Below are positions 23,674 through 30,384 of a stretch of DNA of 35,163 bases, one piece after another. The position numbers and the translations under genes are program-made. A model generated the notes under the pieces. It was not told the DNA's origin. It searched no databases and saw nothing but the letters and a program-made list of their open reading frames with translations. Position 1 is the first letter of the stretch. Each line of letters starts with the position of its first letter. Origin of the DNA: Planctomycetota bacterium (GTDB taxonomy: Bacteria > Planctomycetota > Planctomycetia > Pirellulales > Lacipirellulaceae); NCBI GenBank assembly GCA_022614705.1, contig JAKEIB010000224.1, forward strand, positions 1 through 35,163. Direction: 5' to 3'.

Positions 23674-25171
23674 CATTACCTGCTCGTGCACTTGGAGCCA
23701 CAACGATGCTCAGTTTGTTGGATACTCTCGCTGTTAAGTAGTGTCTGACGATCCATTCAACCGCAGGAACGCACACCGCATCACCGAATCCGAACAACGC
23801 TTGATTTAATGGAACATCAATCTTATAGCTCTCCGGCACTCCTTGTAGGCGAGCACATTCGCGGGCTGTCAGAAGCCTTACTTGATACTTGCCGCGACCG
23901 GCCTTGAAAAGTATCTGCCGTCCGCTGCCACCGCGCGGAGTTCGCAGGCAGCCGGCGATCCCATCCGATCGCAACTCAGCCATGCTCCGACCCTTACGAA
24001 CGCGCCGGAACGCGGTGGCGTATGTAATCCTCCGCCCTTTAATCATGTGTCTCGCAACAACCTCGTGCTTCTCGCTCAATTGCTGCATAAAGTACGTTGC
24101 ACGTTCTTCATTCCACCAATGCGGATCGTCGGGCGGCAACTCTTCGATGATATGGGGAAGCCTCTTCCTCGGCTTGGGCAATGTAGGCAGTTTCTCGATA
24201 TTCCAATGGATGTGGGGACTGAGATTGACGAACTGGACAAGCGCCTCGGGTCGGGCTGAACTTGGATATGCCGTAGTTCGTCGTTCCTGGCCACAGTCAA
24301 GAGTAGCCACGACGAACAAGCGCGCGCGACTTTGGGGAACCCAATGGATTGCATTCAAGATAAAGGCGTCGACACAGTACCCAAGCTCGTTGAGCGCCAT
24401 CAAAGCCTGTTCAAAATCCCGTCCTTCACGGCTCATGAGAAACCCCACGACATTCTCCAACATCACGAGCGGCGGTCTTCGAGCGCCCAGATTTCGCAAT
24501 ATTTCGATGAGGCCCCAAAATGCCGACGATTCTTTGCCGTTGAGGCCCTCCCATCGACCAGCGATCGACAAATCATTGCATGGAAAAGAAGCGGTGAATA
24601 AGTCACACGTGGGTATGTCGTCACTTCGAAGCTTGTGAATGTCTTGCACCACTAAATGGTCGTCACTCGGCCAATTTTGGCGATACATCTCCGCCTTATC
24701 GGTATCGATATCATTTGCAAAAATAACCTGCCAGCCATTACGTTCGAGGGCGAGTCGTACCAAACCGATTCCCGCGAAGAATTCGGCCGCAGTGAACGAT
24801 CGACCAGCCGTCGAAGCCCGCCGAGCTACAGATAGGCGGTACCGGCGTGTATCCAAATAATCCAAGGCCAATAGGTCCCCAGCTGTGATTTGGTGTTGCT
24901 GGAAAAACCGCCTTACCCAATGTCGGCCACGGAAGAAGCCCCGCGGCTTGCCCGTTTGCGCACTCCCAGCGATATCTGTCGATACGGTCTCGTTCAGTCC
25001 ATCAAGAACTAGCTCGACCGACTGAATAGTTCCATCGCGCCGTTTTCGAGAAGGTCCAACGCAATCTGACGGGAAGAAATCATAATGATCCCGTACGTAG
25101 ATATGGTTATTGCGGATATTACCTGGCGTTATGCGCAGTAATCGCCTGTTATGGCCATTTGTGTCGTTCAC
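23663..25171 (-). CDS. DNA (cytosine-5) methyltransferase with B3-like N-terminal domain
   Basis: This 502-aa enzyme methylates C5 of cytosine. Motif I is AAEFFAGIGLVRLALE (FAGIG about 132-136). The catalytic Cys198 lies in FPCNDLS. ENV is at 239-241 (VMLENVVGF), QSRARLFVVA is motif VIII, RLLTARECARLQGVPESY is motif IX and LFGFGDAVCVPAVEW is motif X. Residues 8-113 form an extra domain (LRITPGNIRNNHIYVRDHYD, then FFRGRHWVRRFFQQHQITAG and DLLALDYL). It looks like the B3 DNA-binding fold known from EcoRII and NgoAVII restriction enzymes. The start is GTG 25171, preceded by AAGGAGGG with 6-nt spacing; a GTG at 25192 would precede this site. It overlaps the restriction gene, so the pair is cotranscribed. 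Confidence 0.93.
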   Translation of the reverse strand: MNDTNGHNRRLLRITPGNIRNNHIYVRDHYDFFPSDCVGPSRKRRDGTIQSVELVLDGLNETVSTDIAGSAQTGKPRGFFRGRHWVRRFFQQHQITAGDLLALDYLDTRRYRLSVARRASTAGRSFTAAEFFAGIGLVRLALERNGWQVIFANDIDTDKAEMYRQNWPSDDHLVVQDIHKLRSDDIPTCDLFTASFPCNDLSIAGRWEGLNGKESSAFWGLIEILRNLGARRPPLVMLENVVGFLMSREGRDFEQALMALNELGYCVDAFILNAIHWVPQSRARLFVVATLDCGQERRTTAYPSSARPEALVQFVNLSPHIHWNIEKLPTLPKPRKRLPHIIEELPPDDPHWWNEERATYFMQQLSEKHEVVARHMIKGRRITYATAFRRVRKGRSMAELRSDGIAGCLRTPRGGSGRQILFKAGRGKYQVRLLTARECARLQGVPESYKIDVPLNQALFGFGDAVCVPAVEWIVRHYLTARVSNKLSIVVAPSARAGNDET

Positions 25172-25232
25172 AACACTCCCTCCTTGTACCACGACACATC
25201 AACCGGGTTTGCTCACTCTCTGCTGATCGGCC

Positions 25233-25270
25233 GTTCACATGCAATGTAAACATTTAAAGCAGAAAGGCAA
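25233..25270 (-). promoter_or_regulatory. Methyltransferase promoter with overlapping dyad
   Basis: On the minus strand TTGCCT (25265-25270) and TACATT (25243-25248) are separated by 16 nt, a plausible sigma70 promoter about 70 nt from the GTG start. A 19-bp dyad, GTTCACAT-GCA-ATGTAAAC (25233-25251, 7 of 8 pairs), covers the -10 box. Some C5 methyltransferases repress their own promoters, so autoregulation is possible. A second perfect palindrome, TCGCATGCGA, lies at 25280-25289, just upstream of the -35. Confidence 0.45.
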
Positions 25271-25371
25271 CAGGTTGACTCGCATGCGAAGCGATGATTT
25301 CGTTTTGCGATGCGTCGGCTTCGTCAGCCACCCAATTTAGCGGTGACGACGCTGCCTGGCCAAAGCGTATC

Positions 25372-25400
25372 TAGACAAGCGTTCACTATTTTGCTATACT
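25372..25400 (+). promoter_or_regulatory. Strong sigma70-like promoter of the noncoding transcript
   Basis: TAGACA (25372-25377) and TATACT (25395-25400) are each one base from consensus, with the ideal 17-nt spacer. Transcription should begin near 25407. No convincing coding sequence follows for 740 nt. The promoter is divergent from the methyltransferase promoter, about 100 nt away. Confidence 0.7.
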
Positions 25401-25406
25401 CATAGC

Positions 25407-26059
25407 CACGCCGGATTCCGGCACTTGCTCTTTGATAATCCGAACGTTGGTCGGGCAGGTCGAACCTGCCGGTCAATGAATTGCGACAAAACTAACGTAA
25501 ATAGGTCGAGTTTTGCGCGCACGCTGAGCCGGGCGACGGTGCTGGCTAAGCAATTTCACGTGGGAGGGGCGCGCAAAACTCGTGGGTTTTGCACGAATGC
25601 TGTGGGACCCACGGCCGCAATGCAAAACGTAACCCATGGCCGCACAACGACTTACTGACGTCTGCGGCGACAGCCGTTGTGCAAAACCCGCTGGTGCCCG
25701 CCTTACGCGAGGTTTTGCACCGGCCGTGTCTTCCGTCGTGCAAAACTTGGGTTTCGAGAGACCCGATGGCCGTCAACATGATGTCGGCCGTAAACTGCCG
25801 TCCGACAATGACTAACGGCGAGTGGAAACGCGGTCCTAAAAAACCATCAACTTTTTTACGTCAAACTATGGACATGGCGAGTGAAACGGGTATCATCGTT
25901 AGTGGAACAAGACGCTAAGCCAGTGTCTTCTGGGACTTGATAGCCACAATTGGTGGAAGGCGATTGCCTGATTCTCTTTATCCCCTAACTGGGAAATACT
26001 GGCCTCTTCTCTGTTCCGGCCCCGTCGCAACATCCTTGTGGTGTTCGACGGGGTTTTTT
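25407..26059 (+). ncRNA. Candidate long structured noncoding RNA, about 650 nt
   Basis: The unit is bounded by a good promoter and a strong intrinsic terminator, and none of its open frames looks like protein. The leader has a hairpin GCCGG-ATT-CCGGC (25410-25422), then TGCTCTTTGATAA (25426-25438), close to the boxA antitermination element TGCTCTTTAACA. Next is a perfect hairpin GGCAGGT-CGA-ACCTGCC (25454-25470). From 25508 to 25746 the heptamer GCAAAAC or GTTTTGC occurs seven times. Pairs include a 13-bp inverted repeat GAGTTTTGCGCGC (25508-25520 with 25569-25581) and a 10-bp stem GTGCAAAACC (25679-25688 with 25711-25720). GCACAACG (25642-25649) faces CGTTGTGC (25675-25682). Near 25828 and 25877 a GGCGAGTG(G)AAACG motif is repeated. 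It is not tmRNA, RNase P RNA or SRP RNA by their known signatures. Function unknown. Confidence 0.6.
26020..26059 (+). terminator. Strong intrinsic terminator
   Basis: CCCCGTCG (26020-26027) and CGACGGGG (26046-26053) form a perfect GC-rich stem followed directly by TTTTTT (26054-26059). AACA/TGTT inside the loop can lengthen the stem past a bulge. It ends the noncoding transcript; no plus-strand gene lies upstream for it to serve otherwise. Confidence 0.9.
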
Positions 26060-26150
26060 ATTGGGATCGATGCAATTGCTGGGATTCGCTTTGAACTGGT
26101 CGCTGAAGCGATCAGTCCGTACTGGGCACTGAACCGCGGTTGAGGGGTTC

Positions 26151-26924
26151 ATGGACGGTGTCGTGAGCGGCGAATGCTTCTGGACGTTGGATCGCGCAAT
26201 TGCAAAATTGCGCGTGGGACCGCTGTCCGGGCGCGTCGATGTCGCACGTCCTGAGCTTGGGTTGCACGATGTGTGCTTCGGTGGGCGCGGCTTGTCGGGA
26301 CGTTCGCTGGGGGTTCGTCGCGACCTGGAAAACGGAGCGGAGCCAAGCTGGCCGTTAGCTGTCGCGGACGCCTATGTTCGCGGCGACGATCTCGTGGTTA
26401 GTTATCTGCCGTCAAACGACTGGCCCTACTCGCCGCAAGTTTATTGGAGTGCAAGTGCGCTCGATTCGTTCGACGGCCTGCTGGGCTCGTTGTCGGTCCT
26501 GGTATCAGTGCAAACGCATCTGCTTGATACTTGGCCGCGAATTGTCATCGAGTCGCGGTTAGCGTGCAATGAGTTGCTATTCGTCGAACGCGGCGAAGGC
26601 AAAGGGGTCGACGCGAGATCTTTGACGCGCGATTGCACGATTCGGCCGACCGGTGCAGCCTGTTGCATTGTTTGGAGACTCGCCGACGCGCCGATCAGCT
26701 ACGCTGAATTCATGCCGGCCAGCGATTTTCGCGAGCTGCAGGTGCAGGGCAATCAGAAGGGAAATTGCCGTGTACAGTGGCTATTATTTGCAGAGTTTCT
26801 GGAGAAGGGCGTCATTCGCCGGGCGCGTCTGCAGAGCGCGTTTTTGACCCGCGACAACGACCTGGAGCTTGTTGCCGCGTGCTGTCGCGCGATGGAGCAA
26901 CGAGAACTGCCGCTTACCACATAA
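26151..26924 (+). CDS. Hypothetical protein, 257 aa
   Basis: I do not recognise this protein. It is soluble-looking, with no signal peptide or membrane helix, and is rich in Leu, Arg and Asp. Notable segments are VADAYVRGDDLVVSYLPSND, WPRIVIESRLACNELLFVER and the C-terminal ARLQSAFLTRDNDLELVAA. The pattern of alternating hydrophobic strands suggests a beta-sandwich. The ATG at 26151 follows GAGGGG with about 4-nt spacing. It begins about 90 nt after the terminator of the noncoding RNA and converges with the ClpP-like gene. Base composition looks like the host genes rather than the island, so it is probably a lineage-specific core gene. Confidence 0.7.
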   Translation: MDGVVSGECFWTLDRAIAKLRVGPLSGRVDVARPELGLHDVCFGGRGLSGRSLGVRRDLENGAEPSWPLAVADAYVRGDDLVVSYLPSNDWPYSPQVYWSASALDSFDGLLGSLSVLVSVQTHLLDTWPRIVIESRLACNELLFVERGEGKGVDARSLTRDCTIRPTGAACCIVWRLADAPISYAEFMPASDFRELQVQGNQKGNCRVQWLLFAEFLEKGVIRRARLQSAFLTRDNDLELVAACCRAMEQRELPLTT

Positions 26925-26944
26925 CAGTCGCGCAAATTCCGCGG

Positions 26945-27586
26945 TTAGCGCCGTCGACGACGGCGCCGGGCCGGCGATTTCGCCGGCCGCCGTACCGGCG
27001 CGCTACTGGCGCCATTCGTTCCCGGAGTTTTGTTTTCCAGAAGCGGCCAATTTGTCGAAAGTTGGTGAATCTGATCCAGCTCGACCAGCTCCGCCATCCC
27101 GGCGGCGGCCAGATCGCGGCCGGAAACGTATCGGCCGGGATTAATCCACTCGCGCATGGTTTCGGCGTCGACGCCGAATAAGTGGGCCAGCAGTTTGTCC
27201 ATATCCTGCTCGAGCTGACCGAAGTGCCGAGCCCATTCGGCCGCCTCAGCCAAACCGACGTTCTCCTCGCTCTGCCAACGCATGGGGTGAAACAGCATGA
27301 CGCTGAAGGGCGTAACGATCCGTCGCCGGCAGGCGGCAAACGGCCAGAGCGTTGCCGACGAGCATTCGCCGGTGACGATGCCCGTCGCCTTCAGATCCCG
27401 CAGCTTGATCAGCGTCATCAACGACACTGCGCAGTACGGGCTCCCGCCGGGCGAATCGAAGTAAATGGTGCACTCGCCACCCGGCTCAATGCTGAGCAGG
27501 CGGTCGGTAAGTTCCGCTTCGCTGTCGGTCAAATCGCCGACAATCGCGATTTCAATAGGCCCGTCGTCCTCGTGCCGCTCACTCAT
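26945..27586 (-). CDS. ClpP-like (crotonase-fold) serine protease homologue
   Basis: This 213-aa protein has the ClpP/SDH fold. IYFDSPGGSPYCAVSLMTLI supplies the oxyanion-hole loop. VTGECSSATLWPFAACRRR aligns with the nucleophile region and places Ser77 at the catalytic position. VMLFHPMRW supplies His100. The third residue of the ClpP triad, an Asp in a 'ERDxF' motif, aligns with Gly in NPGRYVSGRDL, so the triad is incomplete or uses another acid. The C-terminus is a run of arginines (ARRRRRRR) of unclear purpose, possibly for nucleic-acid or partner binding. No Clp ATPase gene is nearby. A divergent ClpP paralogue of unknown partner is the best description. Confidence 0.82.
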   Translation of the reverse strand: MSERHEDDGPIEIAIVGDLTDSEAELTDRLLSIEPGGECTIYFDSPGGSPYCAVSLMTLIKLRDLKATGIVTGECSSATLWPFAACRRRIVTPFSVMLFHPMRWQSEENVGLAEAAEWARHFGQLEQDMDKLLAHLFGVDAETMREWINPGRYVSGRDLAAAGMAELVELDQIHQLSTNWPLLENKTPGTNGASSAPVRRPAKSPARRRRRRR

Positions 27587-27800
27587 GCTTGATAAACCCT
27601 ATAAACAATTGCCCTTAAGCCGGTCTGGGGGCCCGCTAACCACACTGCCTCCCATTCTAGGAAAGGTGGGGGATACACGCCAGTTTTCGGCGGCCTGATT
27701 CCAGCAATGCTCATTGATGGCGGCGGAATTATCGATATTTTTGCTATTATCCGTCGCGAGCGAGCCGTCGTACTCGAAGTGCGACCCAGCGGCTGGCTCG

Positions 27801-27830
27801 TTTTTCGCAGCTAGCTGGATCGCCTATAAT
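27801..27830 (+). promoter_or_regulatory. Promoter for the zinc-ribbon/HIT genes
   Basis: A perfect TATAAT at 27825-27830 lies 43 nt before the ATG at 27874. The -35 region (TTTTTC at 27801-27806, 18-nt spacer) is weak. The rest of the 287-nt gap from the divergent ClpP-like gene shows no other feature. Confidence 0.5.
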
Positions 27831-27873
27831 GAACAAAAATTACTCGTGCCGCGGCCTCGATGCATGACATGCA

Positions 27874-28518
27874 ATGGGTATTCGCTTTACATGCCCCAAC
27901 GGCCACAAGCTCCACGTCAAGGCGTTTCTGGCCGGTAAGCGTGGGGTGTGCCCGCAATGCGGGGCGAGAATCACCATTCCTGAAGCCGAGGAACCACAGT
28001 CTATCGTGATTGCGGCTCCGACCGAAGTCGGCAGTAAAAGTGGCGTTGGCGGCAACTTGCCGCAGACAGTAGCTCCGACGGAGGTTGGCACTCAGTCGAT
28101 CATCATCGCGGTTGCGGATGGGCCAACCACGGCGACCATTCAATCTCCGGCACCGCTGGAAGTTGCGCAACCCGGCGCAGGATTGAACGAACCGCCTGCG
28201 GTCGCACTCAATACAGCTTCGATGTCGGAGAATTCGCCGTTCGTCGTCGCGGAAGCGCCGTCGCCCGTGTCGCCGGCCGTACGGTACGTGGCTCAACGGG
28301 AACGCAACCGCCGCAATCAGTTCACGATCGCCGTCGTGTTGCTACTGGCGGTTATTGTGTTGGCGGGCGTGCTGATTTGGGTTGTGCGACGGGGGTCCGG
28401 ATCGCCGCCCGCTGGACAGGGTCAACCGATTAGCGTCTTCGAGTCATTGGCACCGTCGTGCATTGTGGCCTCATCGGATCGTTGCCCTATCACACAGTTT
28501 GAACAGGTTGCAATTTAG
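27874..28518 (+). CDS. Zinc-ribbon single-span membrane protein
   Basis: This 214-aa protein starts MGIRFTCPNGHKLHVKAFLA, then GKRGVCPQCGARI: a CxxxH…CxxC zinc ribbon seen at the N-terminus of many planctomycete proteins, by recollection. Residues 40-145 are low-complexity (Pro, Ala, Val, Glu) with PTEVG twice. A transmembrane helix follows (FTIAVVLLLAVIVLAGVLIWVV), flanked by RERNRRNQ and RR. The ribbon should be cytoplasmic and the short C-terminal tail outside. Its TAG stop (28516-28518) overlaps the GTG start of the HIT gene by one base, so translation is probably coupled. The role may be in sensing or recruiting partners; no domain shows which. Confidence 0.8.
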   Translation: MGIRFTCPNGHKLHVKAFLAGKRGVCPQCGARITIPEAEEPQSIVIAAPTEVGSKSGVGGNLPQTVAPTEVGTQSIIIAVADGPTTATIQSPAPLEVAQPGAGLNEPPAVALNTASMSENSPFVVAEAPSPVSPAVRYVAQRERNRRNQFTIAVVLLLAVIVLAGVLIWVVRRGSGSPPAGQGQPISVFESLAPSCIVASSDRCPITQFEQVAI

Positions 28519-29066
28519 TGAACGAAGAACGACTTTGGGCACCGTGGCGACTTGGTTACGTGACCGGCAACGAAGAGACGGCCGGTCCGTTGCCAGAGCC
28601 AAATGGCTGGCTCGCGGACGCAGATCACAACTGCTTTCTTTGCCGTGCGGCAGCCAGCTACAATCCGGACACGCTTGCGGACAAACGTTTGCTCGTCGCC
28701 GATCGCGGCGATCACTCGTTGGTGGTTCTCAATCGGTACCCCTATAACAACGGCCATCTGTTGATATCGCCGCGCCGGCACGTCGGCGATTTGTGGCAGA
28801 TGAATCGCGAGGAACACGTCGAGTGCGTTGAGCTGCTTGCCAGGCTGACGCGGGTCTATCGCGAATGCCTCAACGCGGATGGGTTCAACATCGGGCTCAA
28901 CCTGGGGCGAGCTGCCGGCGCAGGCCTGCCAGGCCATTTGCACTGGCACCTGGTGCCGCGCTGGGCTGGCGACAACAATTTCATGCCGGTGCTGGCCGGT
29001 ACGCGCGTCATTCCGCAGTCGCTGGAAGCACTTTGGGAGTTGCTCGTCGGCGCATTGGGCAAGTGA
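28518..29066 (+). CDS. HIT family nucleotide hydrolase/phosphorylase
   Basis: This 182-aa protein has the histidine-triad motif GLPGHLHWHLVPRW with His140, His142 and His144. The pattern LWAPWRLGYVTG at the N-terminus and CFLCRA with two Cys match the Ap4A phosphorylase-like branch (Rv2613c type). VVLNRYPYNNGHLLISPRRHVGDL is also conserved. Such enzymes cleave dinucleoside polyphosphates such as Ap4A; the exact substrate here is inferred. The start is GTG at 28518, sharing one base with the stop of the zinc-ribbon gene. The dGTPase gene starts 15 nt downstream, so three genes likely form one operon. Confidence 0.9.
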   Translation: MNEERLWAPWRLGYVTGNEETAGPLPEPNGWLADADHNCFLCRAAASYNPDTLADKRLLVADRGDHSLVVLNRYPYNNGHLLISPRRHVGDLWQMNREEHVECVELLARLTRVYRECLNADGFNIGLNLGRAAGAGLPGHLHWHLVPRWAGDNNFMPVLAGTRVIPQSLEALWELLVGALGK

Positions 29067-29080
29067 CGTCGCGGAAATCC

Positions 29081-30298
29081 ATGCCCCACTTTCTCACTAT
29101 GCACTGGCCGAATAATCGCTTCAACAGCAATGACGCACGCGAGGAACTCTTGCTCGCGCCGTATGCGATGCACAGCGCCAATTCGGCCGGTCGCCATTAC
29201 ACCGAGCCGGCGCACGCCTACCGGAGCCCCTATCAACGCGATCGTGATCGCATACTCCACAGCGGCGCGTTCCGCCGGCTGAGTCACAAGACCCAAGTCT
29301 TCACCGGCGAGATGGGCGATTATCATCGCACGCGACTTACCCACACGTTGGAAGTGTCGTCGATTGCCCGGACGATCGCCCGTGCCCTGCGATTAAACGA
29401 AGACCTGGTCGAAGCGCTGGCACTGGCACACGACCTCGGCCATCCACCGTTCGGCCACAGCGGCGAACACGCTCTCGACGAATGCCTCGCGGGTGCTGGC
29501 GGCTTTAACCACAACGCGCAAGCGCTGCGCATATGCGTATTGTTAGAAACGAGATATCCGGATTTTCCCGGCCTTAACCTGACTCGCGAGGTGCTCGAAG
29601 GTCAGCTGCAGCGCGCCCAGAAAAAGCCGGGAACAGGGAGCAAGGAGCTGGGAGTGGAACGGACTGTTCCCATTTCCGACTCCTCGCTCCCCGCCGGGTA
29701 CCCTCTGGGTGGCTCGCCGCTTCTGGAAGTTCAAGTCGTCGACGCCGCCGACAGCATCGCGTACGACGCCCACGATGCCGACGACGCGCTCGAAATCGGC
29801 TTCCTTACCCTGAACGACTTGTTGGAAATTCCGCTGTGGCACGAGGCGTGCGAACGAATCGGCCGGCGATTCGGCAACCTGGACGACCGGCATCGTCGGC
29901 GCGCGATCGTGCACGAGGTGATCGATTGGCAAGTGAGCGATGTGCTGGGCGTCGTTCAGGCCGAATTGGCGTCGCGGCAAATTTCGAGCGTGGCCGACGT
30001 CCGCAATGCGCCGATTGTCGTGCGTCCGTCTGTTGAATTGGCGAAAAAAAAGGCGGGACTTGAGCGATTTTTGTTCGAGGCCGTGTATCACCATTCGGCC
30101 GTTCTGGCTAAACGAAAGAACGCCCAGCGGTCGTTATGCGAAATGTTCGAGGTGCTGACGAAGGATTCGCACCAGCTGCCGGCAAAGTTTCACCGAATCG
30201 CCGAGACCGACGGCCTGCCTCGCGCCGTGGGCGACTATCTGGCTGGAATGACCGATCGTTTCGCTTTCGAGCAATACGGGCGACTCACAAACGGCTGA
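29081..30298 (+). CDS. dgt: dGTP triphosphohydrolase-like HD protein
   Basis: This 405-aa HD-domain enzyme hydrolyses dNTPs to deoxynucleosides and triphosphate. Family blocks are RSPYQRDRDRILHSGAFRRL, SHKTQVF, RLTHTLEVSSIARTIAR with His88, LAHDLGHPPFGHSGE with His117, Asp118, His121 and His126, and DAADSIAYDAHDADDAL. All metal and catalytic residues are present. Between TREVLEG and LLEVQVVDAAD there is a 30-residue stretch (about 183-212) with odd composition, encoded by repeat-like DNA. The ATG at 29081 is the first in frame after the HIT stop; the longer frame from 28865 lies inside the HIT gene. The enzyme adjusts nucleotide pools and can also limit phages, although no direct link to the nearby defence genes is shown. 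Confidence 0.93.
   Translation: MPHFLTMHWPNNRFNSNDAREELLLAPYAMHSANSAGRHYTEPAHAYRSPYQRDRDRILHSGAFRRLSHKTQVFTGEMGDYHRTRLTHTLEVSSIARTIARALRLNEDLVEALALAHDLGHPPFGHSGEHALDECLAGAGGFNHNAQALRICVLLETRYPDFPGLNLTREVLEGQLQRAQKKPGTGSKELGVERTVPISDSSLPAGYPLGGSPLLEVQVVDAADSIAYDAHDADDALEIGFLTLNDLLEIPLWHEACERIGRRFGNLDDRHRRRAIVHEVIDWQVSDVLGVVQAELASRQISSVADVRNAPIVVRPSVELAKKKAGLERFLFEAVYHHSAVLAKRKNAQRSLCEMFEVLTKDSHQLPAKFHRIAETDGLPRAVGDYLAGMTDRFAFEQYGRLTNG
29629..29725. repeat. Repeat-like insertion within dgt
   Basis: A roughly 97-bp stretch in the dgt frame has features of an intergenic repeat. GGGAGCAAGGAGCTGGGAGT near 29637 and TTCCGACTCCTCGCTCCC (29674-29691) are partial inverted arms, with GGAACGGACTGTTCC between them. 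CCGGGTACCCTCTGGGTGGC follows. It encodes PGTGSKELGVERTVPISDSS and LPAGYPLGGS, a segment unlike the rest of the enzyme. It keeps the frame. Confidence 0.55.
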
Positions 30299-30384
30299 TA
30301 CCATTGGTTGGCCCCCAGTGGGCTGGTAGAATGGAATGCTACGCGCTCAGCCGACCGCGTTCACAACCACTTTTCGGTTCGAAG

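Noticed and set aside
25508..25746. CRISPR array or integron attC sites
   Set aside because: The repeated heptamer is short, in alternating orientation and irregularly spaced, and no repeat of 25-37 nt exists. GTTTTGC does not fit the GTTRRRY core of attC sites. No cas or integrase gene is present.
25425..25918. Open frames of 77-109 codons in the noncoding region
   Set aside because: Frames on both strands overlap one another, have no Shine-Dalgarno, and give Cys/Arg/Thr-rich products with no recognisable pattern. They follow the repeated motifs and not protein-like periodicity.
25407..26059. Known housekeeping RNA (tmRNA, RNase P RNA, SRP RNA)
   Set aside because: No tRNA-like 3' end with CCA, no RNase P core such as GAGGAAAGTCC, and no SRP GGAAGCAGC-type loop. 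GTTCGAC near 26043 lacks a pairing T-arm and belongs to the terminator.
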